From positions 248,001 through 312,000 of the forward strand of contig NZ_CAKTVX010000001.1 in assembly GCF_934630525.1 (NCBI RefSeq): a DNA stretch of 64,000 bases, written 5' to 3'. The DNA comes from an uncultured Slackia sp. GTDB taxonomy: Bacteria > Actinomycetota > Coriobacteriia > Coriobacteriales > Eggerthellaceae. Below, piece after piece: positions 34,876 through 44,233 of the stretch; within the stretch, counting starts at the first letter, position 1, and each line of letters starts with the position of its first letter. Under the pieces are notes generated by a model that was not told the origin of the DNA, ran no database searches, and was given only the letters and a program-made list of their open reading frames with translations. Position numbers and translations under genes: made by a program.

Positions 34876-35472
34876 ATGATGGCTTATATTCCCGTAGCGC
34901 AAAACACCCCCTGGCAGCAAACCGATGTGTTCGATATGTCGAAAACGGCTGTGCTCGTCATCGATGTTTTGGGTGGCGAAGGGGGAGCGACGCCGGGTCT
35001 TGAGGGCATGGCTTCGAACAGCGTGAAAATCGTGAAGGCTGCTCGCGCAAAAGGGCTTCCGGTCGTGTTCTCGTGCGACGCGCATATTCCTGGCCTCGAC
35101 AAGGAATTGGAGCTTTGGGGCGAGCATGGCATTGTGGGCAGCGACGCTGCGCAGCCTTTGGCCGAGTTCGACGTGCAGGAAAGCGATTTCGTTATCTCGA
35201 AGCGCCGCTATGACGGTTTCTTCCAGACCGATCTTGATTTGACGCTGCGTGAGCTGGGCGTTGATACGCTTATCGCTGTCGGCTGCGACACGAATATCTG
35301 CGTGCTGCAGACGCTTGCCGGTGCGTATTTCCGCGGGTATAAGACCATTGTCCCCGCCGACGCCACCGCGACGTTCCTTGTTGGAACCCAGGAAGGCGGC
35401 CTTGATTACTTTACGCGTTGCTACGACTCGCGCGTGACAACGACCGAAGCTGTTCTGGAAAAGCTCCAGTAA
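34876..35472 (+). CDS. Cysteine hydrolase, isochorismatase/nicotinamidase family
   Basis: 198 residues. The catalytic triad is visible: Asp30 in VLVIDVLGG, Lys109 in VISKRRYDGFF, Cys142 in GCDTNICVLQT. Members hydrolyse amides or isochorismate; nicotinamidase is possible but the metal-site histidines are not clearly present. Good AGGAAGGAA upstream; 27 bases after the flippase gene, perhaps co-transcribed. Confidence 0.88.
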   Translation: MMAYIPVAQNTPWQQTDVFDMSKTAVLVIDVLGGEGGATPGLEGMASNSVKIVKAARAKGLPVVFSCDAHIPGLDKELELWGEHGIVGSDAAQPLAEFDVQESDFVISKRRYDGFFQTDLDLTLRELGVDTLIAVGCDTNICVLQTLAGAYFRGYKTIVPADATATFLVGTQEGGLDYFTRCYDSRVTTTEAVLEKLQ

Positions 35473-35517
35473 TCAGTAAGAAGCAACTCGTCAATCGGTT
35501 TACCAGTTCGGAATAAG

Positions 35518-35563
35518 GCCCGCAGGTGCGCCCGCTCTTGGGAATGCCTGCGGGCTTCTTTTT
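35518..35563 (+). terminator. Terminator after cysteine hydrolase
   Basis: GCCCGCAGG / CCTGCGGGC stem, 20-base loop, strong T run. A second hairpin at 35593-35618 (CGGGCGTTG / CAACGCCCG) probably serves the converging LuxR gene. Confidence 0.8.
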
Positions 35564-35682
35564 TCTCGACCCGAATGGTCGCTTCCATAAAAACGGGCGT
35601 TGAACTGCGCCAACGCCCGAAATCGGACGCACTTTTCGTCCTATAAGCTAGTTTTTCTAAGCTATATTTCCCATCTAAGCCT

Positions 35683-37086
35683 TTATTTCTTCAATCCCGC
35701 CTCGTAGAGGGCAAGGATTTCAGCTCGATTATGCGTGTCGCATTTGCGGTAGATATTGCGTACGTGCGTTTTCACGGTCGCTTCTGAAATGAAGAGATTC
35801 TCTTGGATGTATTTCAATCCATGGCCCGTGAGCCACATTTCGCATACTTCCGATTCTCGGGGCGACAGCCCGTAGTGCTCGCAGAATTCGCGAATGGCGT
35901 CGCGCGAATCTTCAACGGGGGTTTCCTCGACATGCACGCTGCTTTCGTCTGCTTCGATGTCGAAGTCGAGCACAAACTGGCCTTCCGAGAACATGAGTCC
36001 CACGGTCAGAACGATGAACATGAGCACTACTGCGACAAAAATGGTCGAATGTCCTGCACAAAGCGGTGCCACGATATGTCCCGAAACGTTGCCGGCGCAT
36101 TCCGCGAACCAGCCTATGATGAACACAACCATAGGCTTCGCGGGGCTTTTCTTCGCGATAAGCAGAAGCATGATCCACATAAGCACGTCTGCTGTGATGA
36201 AGCCCGAGAACACCATCGACAGCGGCACGTTTTCCGAATTGGAGAACAAAAAGACGAGTGCCGCGAAGCTTGCGAGCATCACCTTGTAGAGAATCGTCAT
36301 GTCGACTTTGCTGCGCAGCGTCAGCGCGCTTACGGCGAAGAAGACAAAGATGATAACGGGAATAATGAGGAATTTGATTCCGAAATCGAATGGCGGCTCG
36401 CTTGCCGGTATGAGGGCCCCGATGGACCCCAGCGCGAAAAAGGTGACGAAAAGCCCTGCGAGCGTGCGCCATTTCACAGATTCTTTGACATTGTCGATGA
36501 GCGAGTGGGCCGTTTCGGCGGCGGACTCGGGGTTGCCGGCAACTGCATGCGGCTTTTCAACAAGGGAATGGGGCATAAGCGCAAACGAAGCGATCGGGAG
36601 CGCGGCGAGCAGCAATGCAGAGATGTCGAGCGGGACCGCTGCTATTACGAGGCATAAAATCGCCGCGAAAAGAAACGAGCATCCCGCAAGAAGCACCACA
36701 TCGCGCGTGCTTAAGCGGGCGTAATTCTCGAACCACGAAGCGACGATGCCGATAAAGCAAAAGCCCGATAGCAAAAGGCCGAATAGGGCAACGGGCGACG
36801 ATGGAAACATCGGGTACGCGTACAGAAGCGTTCCGATAGAAGCGCCCAGGGCGAAGAGGAACGAAAGCATCTTGCGGCCCGCGATCGTTTGCAGTTTGGG
36901 CGAAGCGAGCAGCAGCATAAGGCCGCAAAGCGCCCCTGAAAGCATCGAGCCGCTTACGACGATCGTTGAGTCATGCGCGCCAAAAAGCGGCACGAACAGC
37001 AGCATGAATGACCATGCGTTCGTAAGGCCGTATCCAATAAATCGAATGTGGCGAATCGGGTTCGCCATCATCGCGTTGTGTTCCAT
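35683..37086 (-). CDS. Membrane-bound LuxR-family regulator
   Basis: 467 residues. About 12 hydrophobic helices fill residues 1 to about 375; a C-terminal GerE/LuxR helix-turn-helix follows (LSPRESEVCEMWLTGHG, then ISEATVKTHVRNIYRK). This MFS-like sensor plus DNA-binding layout is characteristic of Eggerthellaceae, where such genes often lie beside reductase genes; here none is adjacent. ATG 37086 follows GGAGGGA. Confidence 0.9.
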   Translation of the reverse strand: MEHNAMMANPIRHIRFIGYGLTNAWSFMLLFVPLFGAHDSTIVVSGSMLSGALCGLMLLLASPKLQTIAGRKMLSFLFALGASIGTLLYAYPMFPSSPVALFGLLLSGFCFIGIVASWFENYARLSTRDVVLLAGCSFLFAAILCLVIAAVPLDISALLLAALPIASFALMPHSLVEKPHAVAGNPESAAETAHSLIDNVKESVKWRTLAGLFVTFFALGSIGALIPASEPPFDFGIKFLIIPVIIFVFFAVSALTLRSKVDMTILYKVMLASFAALVFLFSNSENVPLSMVFSGFITADVLMWIMLLLIAKKSPAKPMVVFIIGWFAECAGNVSGHIVAPLCAGHSTIFVAVVLMFIVLTVGLMFSEGQFVLDFDIEADESSVHVEETPVEDSRDAIREFCEHYGLSPRESEVCEMWLTGHGLKYIQENLFISEATVKTHVRNIYRKCDTHNRAEILALYEAGLKK

Positions 37087-37231
37087 ATTCCCTCCAATAC
37101 CCAACAAGACATTATGCCATATCGTTGGTTCCCCTCATGAAAGTAAAGCTGCCACATCGCGCCTTGCGAGGGCGGGGCGGCAGCGTGGTTCGGCATTGGC
37201 ATCACAAGGAATCGGATTTGCGCAAAGCGTT

Positions 37232-37663
37232 CTAGATAACGTAATTATCGCCCGATTGGTACGGCGCAACCAAATCGGCCACGGTGATTCCGTCGAGGTA
37301 TTCGTTCACCACGTCATCGAGGCCTCTCCATAACGACACCGTGCGGCAATCGATCATGCGGGGGCACGACTCGGCGTTCGCCTCAAGGCATGCGACGGGC
37401 GCGAGCGAGCCTTCGGTCAGGCGCAGCACTTCGCCTATGGTGTATTGGTCGGGCTCGCGAGTAAGTCGGTATCCGCCGCCTTTGCCGCGCAGGCCGATGA
37501 GCATATTGCTTTTCACGAGCGACTTGATAATGCTTTCCAAGTATTTCTCGGAAATGTTTTGGCGTGCTGCGATTTCCTTCAGCGGGATATATCCATCGGT
37601 TTGATGCTCGGCGAGGTCGATCATAACGCGCAGGGCGTAGCGGCCCTTGGTTGAAACCATCAT
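37232..37663 (-). CDS. Rrf2-family regulator (IscR/CymR-like)
   Basis: 143 residues. Winged HTH (STKGRYALRVMIDLAEH, EIAARQNISEKYLESIIKSL, GLRGKGGGYRL) and then three cysteines, Cys92, Cys100 and Cys106, where IscR carries its [2Fe-2S] ligands, although IscR spacing is 5+5 and here 7+5. It may sense Fe-S or cysteine status. Divergent from cysK with a desulfurase gene beyond, a context that fits either role. Strong AAGGAGGG upstream. Confidence 0.9.
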   Translation of the reverse strand: MMVSTKGRYALRVMIDLAEHQTDGYIPLKEIAARQNISEKYLESIIKSLVKSNMLIGLRGKGGGYRLTREPDQYTIGEVLRLTEGSLAPVACLEANAESCPRMIDCRTVSLWRGLDDVVNEYLDGITVADLVAPYQSGDNYVI

Positions 37664-37707
37664 GGCAAGCCCTCCTTACAGGCGTAGTGTGAATGCATCG
37701 TGTCATG

Positions 37708-37736
37708 TATCAAACCTATTATATACAGGGTTGATA
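37708..37736. promoter_or_regulatory. Candidate autoregulatory operator of the Rrf2 gene
   Basis: TATCAAACCT-N9-AGGGTTGATA, 9 of 10 positions symmetric. The spacer contains TATAAT on the minus strand (37723-37718), so a bound repressor would cover the likely -10 box of the Rrf2 gene. Confidence 0.55.
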
Positions 37737-37793
37737 GGATTATATGGAAAATGTTGAGACGCATTCGGTTGGTAGAAAAAAATTCGTGGGCGC

Positions 37794-37821
37794 TTGACAC
37801 GCGTGGTTCAAATCGTAAAAT
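37794..37821 (+). promoter_or_regulatory. cysK promoter
   Basis: Consensus TTGACA (37794-37799), 16 bases, TAAAAT (37816-37821). The transcript would have a leader of about 150 bases before cysK. Confidence 0.75.
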
Positions 37822-37850
37822 ACCGTTATACCTACAGGAAAGGTGGGAAT

Positions 37851-37934
37851 ATGGAAATGAAGCATTGGAAGAGGGATGGCGTGGCGTCGTGCGCCGGCGA
37901 GCGATGTCGATGTTTGCGCTCCAGCGAACGGTAG
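37851..37934 (+). CDS. Cysteine-containing leader peptide upstream of cysK
   Basis: A 27-codon ORF (MEMKHWKRDGVASCAGERCR and 7 more residues) with AGGAAAGG 7 bases before its ATG. It begins 30 bases after the cysK -10 box and ends 47 bases before cysK. Cysteines at 14, 19 and 21 are clustered near the end. It may act as a cysteine-sensing attenuator, by analogy with cysteine leader ORFs in other actinobacteria. The peptide itself need not have a function. A clear terminator/antiterminator pair was not found, so control could be at translation. Confidence 0.55.
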   Translation: MEMKHWKRDGVASCAGERCRCLRSSER

Positions 37935-37981
37935 ATTCGCACTCGTTATGTTTTCACCCCACTTTATAAAAGGAGATTCCC

Positions 37982-38911
37982 ATGGCTGTATACACCTCTA
38001 TCGATCAACTTATCGGCAACACGCCGCTTCTGGAACTCAGCAATATCGAGAAGAACCTCGACCTGAAGGCCAAGGTGCTCGTAAAGCTCGAGTACTTCAA
38101 CCCTGCGGGTTCTGTGAAGGATCGTATCGCGAAGGCGATGCTTGACGATGCCGAGGCTGCGGGCAAGCTGAACAAAGATTCTGTGATTATCGAGCCCACG
38201 AGCGGCAATACGGGTGTCGGCTTGGCTTCGGTTGCTGCGGCTCGCGGCTATCGACTCATCATCACGATGCCCGAGACCATGTCAGTCGAGCGTCGCTTGC
38301 TCATGAAGGCTTACGGTGCCGAACTGGTGCTTACCGATGGCGCCAAGGGTATGAAGGGCGCTATCGCGAAGGCGGAAGAACTTACCGCCGAGATTCCGAA
38401 CAGCTTCATCGCGGGCCAGTTCACCAATCCTGCAAACCCCCAGGCCCATATCAAAACCACGGGTCCCGAAATTTGGAACGATACCGAGGGCAAGGTCGAT
38501 GTCTTCGTTGCGGGCGTGGGCACGGGCGGCACGGTGACCGGCGTTGGTAAATATCTGAAATCCCAGAACCCCGACGTGAAGGTTGTCGCCGTTGAGCCTG
38601 CGAGCTCTCCGGTGCTTTCGAAGGGCACCGCTGGCGCCCATAAAATCCAGGGTATTGGTGCAGGCTTTGTGCCCGATACGCTTGACACAGGCGTCTACGA
38701 TGAGGTTATCGCCGTTGAAAACGACGATGCGTTCGAGACGGGCCGTTTGGTTGGCCATTCCGAAGGCGTTCTCGTGGGCATTTCCTCTGGCGCTGCCGTC
38801 TGGGCTGCGATTGAGCTTGCCAAGCGTCCCGAAAACGAGGGCAAAACCATCGTTGCCCTTCTTGCCGACACGGGGGAGCGTTATCTCTCAACTCCGCTGT
38901 TTACTGAATAG
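37982..38911 (+). CDS. cysK: Cysteine synthase (O-acetylserine sulfhydrylase)
   Basis: PLP enzyme making cysteine from O-acetylserine and sulfide. 309 residues. PLP lysine in NPAGSVKDRIA (Lys46), substrate loop TSGNTGVGLA, PLP phosphate loop GVGTGGTVTG, and LVGHSEGVLVGISSGAA. Strong AAAAGGAG. Divergent from the Rrf2 regulator and preceded by the cysteine-containing ORF. Confidence 0.97.
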   Translation: MAVYTSIDQLIGNTPLLELSNIEKNLDLKAKVLVKLEYFNPAGSVKDRIAKAMLDDAEAAGKLNKDSVIIEPTSGNTGVGLASVAAARGYRLIITMPETMSVERRLLMKAYGAELVLTDGAKGMKGAIAKAEELTAEIPNSFIAGQFTNPANPQAHIKTTGPEIWNDTEGKVDVFVAGVGTGGTVTGVGKYLKSQNPDVKVVAVEPASSPVLSKGTAGAHKIQGIGAGFVPDTLDTGVYDEVIAVENDDAFETGRLVGHSEGVLVGISSGAAVWAAIELAKRPENEGKTIVALLADTGERYLSTPLFTE

Positions 38912-38930
38912 CTGCCGTTGAAATGAAATG

Positions 38931-38961
38931 AAAGCCGCGATTGCCCATCGCGGCTTTTTTG
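38931..38961 (+). terminator. Terminator after cysK
   Basis: AAGCCGCGAT / ATCGCGGCTT stem, 5-base loop, T6. Confidence 0.9.
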
Positions 38962-39044
38962 TTTGCCGAAATGAATTATGCTTGCTGCTGATATTCGACA
39001 CCGTGGCGCGATGCTTTGCATTGCGCATTCGATTAAGGACCACC

Positions 39045-40220
39045 ATGCAAGAGCCTGTTTGCAATGCCTATTTGGACAACGCTGCAACCACGCCCGTTAT
39101 CGATGAGGCAATTGAAGCGATGAATGACGTGTTGCGCCATGCATGGGGCAATCCGTCTTCGCCTCATAGGGTGGGCTCTGCTGCGAAAGAGGTGCTCGAG
39201 CAATCGCGCGCCACAATCGCTGAATGCCTTGGCGTCGATGCCGACGAGATCTTCTTTACCTCCGGTGCGACCGAGGCGAATAACCTTGCCGTGCGCGGGG
39301 CTTGCATGGCGCGCAAAGACGAATCGCGCCGCATTGTGACGTCATCCCTTGAACACGCCTCTGTTACGAGGTCGATTCGAGGCATGCGACGCGAGGGTTG
39401 GGATGTTGAGCATATTGAAGATGTCGCAGGCGATTTCGACATGGAGCAGCTGCACGGCGCCTTGCTCAAGCCCACGACGCTTATTTCTGTGATGCGCGTT
39501 CAAAACGAGCTCGGCTGGCTGCTTCCCGTTCCCGAAATCGTCGCCGCTCGTGATGAACGTGCTCCGAGTGCGCTTGTGCATTGCGATGCGACGCAATCGT
39601 TCGGAAAGCTGCCAACGCCTCCTCGCGAATGGGGGGTCGATCTGCTCACCATTGCCGGCCACAAAATCGGCGGGCCGCGCGGTATTGGCGCGCTCTACGT
39701 GAAGCGCGGCACGCAGATGTTCACCAATGCCTTTGGCGGGGGCCAGGAGCGGGGCCTGCGATCGGGTACTGAGCCGGTGTTTTTGGCTGCGGGGTTTGCC
39801 GTTGCCGCAAAAAAGGCGTGCGAAAATCGTGAGGCGAACCTCGCTCATGCGCATGGGTTGAAAGCTCGTTTTGTCGAAGGGCTGTACGATGCCGCTCCCG
39901 ACGCTATCGTGAACTCTCGTGACGACGGCTCGCCGTATATCGTGAACGTGTCGCTGCCGAGCCTCTTCAACCAAGATTTGCTCGATTTCTTGGGCGAACG
40001 GGGCATTTTCATTTCGAAAGCTTCCGCATGCACTGAAAATCATACGACCGTTCCGAAAGGCACATGGCGTCCGAAGCATCCTTTGAGCCTTCAGGCGGCT
40101 GGAATTCCCTTGAAACTCGGCAAATCGACGATTCGCGTAAGTTTTGGCTTCGATACCACGGCTGAAGAGGTCGATCTGCTTTTGCGGGGAATCAAAGATT
40201 TTTCGAACATGCGTAGTTAG
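39045..40220 (+). CDS. Cysteine desulfurase (NifS/IscS family)
   Basis: 391 residues. Releases sulfur from cysteine onto its active-site cysteine for Fe-S clusters or thiolation. Motifs: AYLDNAATTPV, FTSGATEANNLAV, PLP lysine in IAGHKIGGPRGIGALY (Lys207), LRSGTEPV, and catalytic Cys329 in ISKASACTEN. ATG 39045 follows AAGGAC. No iscU-like scaffold gene follows, so a housekeeping or thiolation role is possible. Confidence 0.92.
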   Translation: MQEPVCNAYLDNAATTPVIDEAIEAMNDVLRHAWGNPSSPHRVGSAAKEVLEQSRATIAECLGVDADEIFFTSGATEANNLAVRGACMARKDESRRIVTSSLEHASVTRSIRGMRREGWDVEHIEDVAGDFDMEQLHGALLKPTTLISVMRVQNELGWLLPVPEIVAARDERAPSALVHCDATQSFGKLPTPPREWGVDLLTIAGHKIGGPRGIGALYVKRGTQMFTNAFGGGQERGLRSGTEPVFLAAGFAVAAKKACENREANLAHAHGLKARFVEGLYDAAPDAIVNSRDDGSPYIVNVSLPSLFNQDLLDFLGERGIFISKASACTENHTTVPKGTWRPKHPLSLQAAGIPLKLGKSTIRVSFGFDTTAEEVDLLLRGIKDFSNMRS

Positions 40221-40261
40221 AGCCGCGTAGGTCGTAGGTCAAGGGAGGATGAGGGCGAATT

Positions 40262-40744
40262 ATGAAGCTGAATCCTGAATATGTCAAAGTCGCATCGAAG
40301 ATGATCGATGAAAGCCCCTATCTCAAGCTGCTCGGCACCACGACCGAGCTGCTCGATGCCGGCCATTATCGCTGTCGCATGGAGCTAGATCGAAAACATA
40401 CGAACATGTTCGGCGGCATTAACGGGGGAGTGAACGCCGGGCTTCTCGATTCGGTGACGTATTGGTGCCTTTTGTGCTGCATGCCCGAAGACGTGGGCTA
40501 TACCACCATCGACCTTACGGTGAACGATATGCATTCCGCTCAGAGTGGAATCATTTATGCCGAGGGTGAAGTTATCAAGCACGGCCGAACCATAAGTCTT
40601 ACTGAAGGGCGTATCACCGACGAAAAGGGAACCCTCATCGCCTATGGCACGTCGAAATTATTTGCTTCGCCCACGATTCAGCCCATGTCCCTCGCTGCGG
40701 AATATCTTGGAATTGGCACCATGCCGCCGAAGTTCATCGATTAA
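40262..40744 (+). CDS. Hotdog-fold thioesterase (PaaI-like)
   Basis: 160 residues. The hotdog core is seen in KHTNMFGGINGGVNAGLLDS, where the GG-x-N-A-x-L-D-S stretch corresponds to the PaaI active-site helix, followed by TTIDLTVNDM. Likely hydrolyses an acyl-CoA; substrate unknown. No partner genes adjacent. Confidence 0.8.
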   Translation: MKLNPEYVKVASKMIDESPYLKLLGTTTELLDAGHYRCRMELDRKHTNMFGGINGGVNAGLLDSVTYWCLLCCMPEDVGYTTIDLTVNDMHSAQSGIIYAEGEVIKHGRTISLTEGRITDEKGTLIAYGTSKLFASPTIQPMSLAAEYLGIGTMPPKFID

Positions 40745-41019
40745 TTCGTCAATCAATTCGCTTTGTCAAGCGCATGGGCCCGCTTGCGCTTTGACTCTCT
40801 TGGGGCGTTGAATAACGCTCGGCAATTTCTTCCATGTGCGCAGGCGAGCGTACCTTGTTTATTACGATTGAATTCTTCATGCATAGAGCGTTGATTTTAT
40901 GCGGTCTCGGTGTGGTGGCGCTTTGTACGTCATGCGTCGAAACGATAACGGGCATGGAAACATTCTCGCAACAGAACTAAAGTGACCCCATTAAAGGTCT
41001 CGTGTTGTTGGGGGAATAT

Positions 41020-42681
41020 ATGGTGTCGAACGCTTTCGTCGAATCGGTTGAAACGCAGGCTGCCATCGCACCCCAGGCGGTTGCTTTTGAGGCCGATTCT
41101 TGCCACATGACGTATGGCGAGCTTTCAACGGCGTCGAACGCCATTGCCGCAAAGCTTCACGAGATGACGTCCGACCGTTTCCCGGTCGTGGTTTTCGGGC
41201 ATAAAGATTTTCGCATGGTAGCAAGCTTCCTTGGCTGTTTGAAAAGCGGTCATGCCTTCGTTCCTGTCGACGTGGAGCTTCCTGCATCGCGTATCGGCGA
41301 TATCCTATCCCAGCTCGATTCCCCATTCGTCGTGTGCGCCGCTCCTTTGTCTGAAGCATTGGCGCCGTACGTCGCCACCGATCGCGTGCTTGATATCTCT
41401 TGCTTTTCCAATCCCACTGCGCTTATTGACGCGTTTTCTGGTTGTGACGCGCCCGCGAGCGATGCATGGGTGAGCGGCGAGGAAACGCAATATATTATTT
41501 TCACGTCGGGCTCTACGGGCAAGCCGAAAGGCATCGAGATTTCGGCGAACAATGTGTGCAATTTCATGCAATGGGTGCGCACGTTCCCCGTTGTTCGCGA
41601 TGGTGGCCAGGTGTTTCTCGATCAGCCACCGTATTCGTTCGACCTTTCCGAATACGAATTGGTCGGCGCGCTCTCGACGGGTGGCCGCCTGCACGCCGTT
41701 TCCCATGAGCTCACGGCTGACACGCGCTCGTTGTTCGCCGATTTGGCGAAATCCGACGTCTCGGTATGGGTTTCGACCCCTTCGTTCGCTGATTTGTGCC
41801 TGGTCGACCCTTCGTTTTCCGAAAGCATGCTTCCGAGCGTGAAGCTGTTTCTTTTCTGCGGCGAGGCGTTGCGTCATGCGACGGCCGCCGCGCTCCGCGA
41901 GCGTTTTCCGCATGCCATCGTGGCGAACACGTATGGCCCAACCGAATCGACCGTGGCCGTGACGTATTGCGAGATCGGTAAAGCCGAACTTGCGAGCGAC
42001 GCGCCTCTGCCGGCGGGTACGCCGCGACTTGGTACCGAGATTCGCATTTGCGACCCGGAGACGGGCGAGCCGCGCGCGACCGGCGATTCGGGTGAAATCG
42101 TTATCGTGGGCGACACGGTGGCAAAGGGCTATTATCGCAATCCCGAGAAAACTCAAAAGGCGTTTTCGCAATCGGCGCTCTGTGACGGAACGCAGGTGCG
42201 CGCGTATCGCACGGGCGATGCGGGGCATGTGGATGAGCAGGGCGTTTTGCATTGTGAAGGCCGCTTCGACTCGCTCATCAAGCTCCATGGCTTCCGCATT
42301 GAGCTTGAAGATGTCGAAGAAAACATCCGCGCGCTCAAGGGCGTGAAGCAAGCGTGCGTCGTGCCGGTTGTCCATAAGGAAAGCATCGCATACCTGAAGG
42401 CGTTCATCGTTCTGCAAAAGCACCCCGATGGAACTCCGGCATACGAGGAGCTCGAGTCCGACGCGTCGGATTGCGCTGGCCATTGCGGCAATGGGGAAGG
42501 GAAAGTCGAAATTCCCTCGAAGCTCGACCTGGAGCGTTCGCTTAAAGCGTCGCTTGCTGCGCGCATTCCTGAATATATGGTTCCTCGTCGCTTCGCCCTT
42601 ATTGACGAAATGCCGCTGACCCCTAATGGGAAAATCGACCGCAAGGCGCTCGCGGCGTCTTCGCGCAGCAAACGCGCCTAA
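41020..42681 (+). CDS. dltA: D-alanine--carrier protein ligase
   Basis: Adenylates D-alanine and loads it on DltC. 553 residues of the adenylate-forming fold: A3 FTSGSTGKPKG, A5 NTYGPTEST, A7 YRTGDAGHVDEQG, A8 GRFDSLIKLHGFRIELEDVE, and A10 lysine in PLTPNGKIDRKAL. An insertion of about 25 residues rich in acidic residues and Cys/Gly precedes the end. Heads the dlt operon that decorates teichoic acids; the 40745-41019 leader shows no other gene. Confidence 0.93.
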   Translation: MVSNAFVESVETQAAIAPQAVAFEADSCHMTYGELSTASNAIAAKLHEMTSDRFPVVVFGHKDFRMVASFLGCLKSGHAFVPVDVELPASRIGDILSQLDSPFVVCAAPLSEALAPYVATDRVLDISCFSNPTALIDAFSGCDAPASDAWVSGEETQYIIFTSGSTGKPKGIEISANNVCNFMQWVRTFPVVRDGGQVFLDQPPYSFDLSEYELVGALSTGGRLHAVSHELTADTRSLFADLAKSDVSVWVSTPSFADLCLVDPSFSESMLPSVKLFLFCGEALRHATAAALRERFPHAIVANTYGPTESTVAVTYCEIGKAELASDAPLPAGTPRLGTEIRICDPETGEPRATGDSGEIVIVGDTVAKGYYRNPEKTQKAFSQSALCDGTQVRAYRTGDAGHVDEQGVLHCEGRFDSLIKLHGFRIELEDVEENIRALKGVKQACVVPVVHKESIAYLKAFIVLQKHPDGTPAYEELESDASDCAGHCGNGEGKVEIPSKLDLERSLKASLAARIPEYMVPRRFALIDEMPLTPNGKIDRKALAASSRSKRA

Positions 42682-42691
42682 GCTGGTCGTT

Positions 42692-43852
42692 ATGTCGTTT
42701 TACGCTGACCCCAGTTTTTTCGTTCTGCTTTCCGTTGCCGTCGTAGGCGCGGCGGTGCTTGGCTTGCTCGAAAAGCCCCTGAAGTGGTATGGCCTTATTG
42801 CGTCATTGTTCTTTGTGGCTCTGCTTTTTATGAACGATGTGCGCCAACTTGCCTGCTTCGTGCTGTTTTTGGCTTCGTCTGCTGCGGGATGCGCCCTGCT
42901 CATGCGCGCACCGAAGTCGAAATGGCGCTTTCGCATAGCGCTTGCGCTTACGCTGTATCCCCTTGTCGTATGCAAGGTGAGCGGTGCGTTTGACGCGAGC
43001 CTGCTTGGATTTGTGGGCATTTCATATTTGACGTTCAAGGCAACCCAGGTTGTTATTGAGGTGCACGATGGCATCATCGAGCGCATGAGCCCAAGCGATT
43101 GGCTATGCTTCATCGTGTTCTTTCCTGTGTTCACCTCGGGGCCGATCGACCGCAGCCGTCGTTTTGTCGAGGATCTTCATGCGACGCGTTCGCGCGACGA
43201 ATACGCAGGGCTTCTTGCTCGAGGCATAGTGCTTATTGCGGCAGGCATGGTCTATAAGATGGTTATCGCCGCCTATATCTTCCGCTTCTATGACCCGCAC
43301 GGGTGGGGAAATGCGGGGTTCGGCATTGAACTGTGGCAGCAGATCGTCATTGCATATCAATACGGCCTGTATTTGTTCTTCGATTTCGCTGGCTACAGCC
43401 TCATGGCGATGGGTGCGAGCTATTGCTTCGGCATTCGCACGCCGCGCAACTTCCGCGCACCGTTTTTGGCGGTCGATATTAAAGATTTCTGGAATCGCTG
43501 GCACATCACGCTCTCGTTTTGGCTGCGTGACTTCGTGTTCATGCGTTTCTCGCGTCTCGCGCTGAAGCATAAGCTGTTTAAAAAACGCCTTCGCGTTGCC
43601 CAATGCGGCTTCATGGTGAACATGCTGCTTATGGGCGCATGGCATGGTTTGGCCGCCGATTATTTGCTGTATGGCCTGTTCCACGGCGTGTTGCTGGCGG
43701 CGACGGAAGCGTTTCAGAAAACGAAATTCTATAAAGCGCATAAGAAAGAACTATGGTTTCGAGGCGTATCGTGGTTCGCGACGATGCAGGCGGTGTTTTT
43801 CGGCTTTGCGTTGTTCTCGGGCCAAATCACACAACTTGCGTGCGGTGCGTGA
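42692..43852 (+). CDS. dltB: D-alanyl transfer membrane protein DltB (MBOAT)
   Basis: 386 residues, about 11 membrane segments. MBOAT hallmarks: YLFFDFAGYSLMAMG, NFRAPFLAVDIKDFWNRWHI with the first conserved His, and the catalytic-type histidine in MGAWHGL. Passes D-alanine from DltC across the membrane. Starts 8 bases after the dltA stop. Confidence 0.93.
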   Translation: MSFYADPSFFVLLSVAVVGAAVLGLLEKPLKWYGLIASLFFVALLFMNDVRQLACFVLFLASSAAGCALLMRAPKSKWRFRIALALTLYPLVVCKVSGAFDASLLGFVGISYLTFKATQVVIEVHDGIIERMSPSDWLCFIVFFPVFTSGPIDRSRRFVEDLHATRSRDEYAGLLARGIVLIAAGMVYKMVIAAYIFRFYDPHGWGNAGFGIELWQQIVIAYQYGLYLFFDFAGYSLMAMGASYCFGIRTPRNFRAPFLAVDIKDFWNRWHITLSFWLRDFVFMRFSRLALKHKLFKKRLRVAQCGFMVNMLLMGAWHGLAADYLLYGLFHGVLLAATEAFQKTKFYKAHKKELWFRGVSWFATMQAVFFGFALFSGQITQLACGA

Positions 43853-43943
43853 CGCGTGCCATGCGTGAAGTGGACTGAATTGTGACGAGCGCCGCGAGGA
43901 TGATAGAAGAGCGCCGCGAGGCGTTGATAGAAAGGAGACGGCA

Positions 43944-44198
43944 ATGGCAACGATGACTCACGGGGAAGTCGAAGAGAAGATGCTCGACATGCTCGAGGAG
44001 GTATGCGGCGACGAAGAGGTTCGCGATCATCGCGATGAGGACCTTTTCGAGCTCGGCTTCCTCGATTCCATGGCGGCGGTTGAGCTGCTCGTCGATATCG
44101 AGGATGAATTCGGCGTTTCGATTGCGCCTACCGAAGTTGAGCGTGAAGAGATGAATACGGTGAACCTGATTATCGAACAGGTTGAGAAACGCCTGTAA
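43944..44198 (+). CDS. dltC: D-alanyl carrier protein
   Basis: 84 residues, four-helix carrier. The phosphopantetheine serine is in LFELGFLDSMAAVELL. AAAGGAG upstream. Its place between dltB and dltD is canonical. Confidence 0.93.
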   Translation: MATMTHGEVEEKMLDMLEEVCGDEEVRDHRDEDLFELGFLDSMAAVELLVDIEDEFGVSIAPTEVEREEMNTVNLIIEQVEKRL

Positions 44199-44233
44199 GG
44201 CTCGCACGAACGGCGAAGGAAAGGAGGTGCGTT

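Noticed and set aside
40880..40981. A 33-codon lipoprotein-like ORF (MHRALILCGLGVVALCTSC) before dltA
   Set aside because: No ribosome binding site and a poor lipobox; very short. It lies in the dlt leader where chance ORFs are expected.
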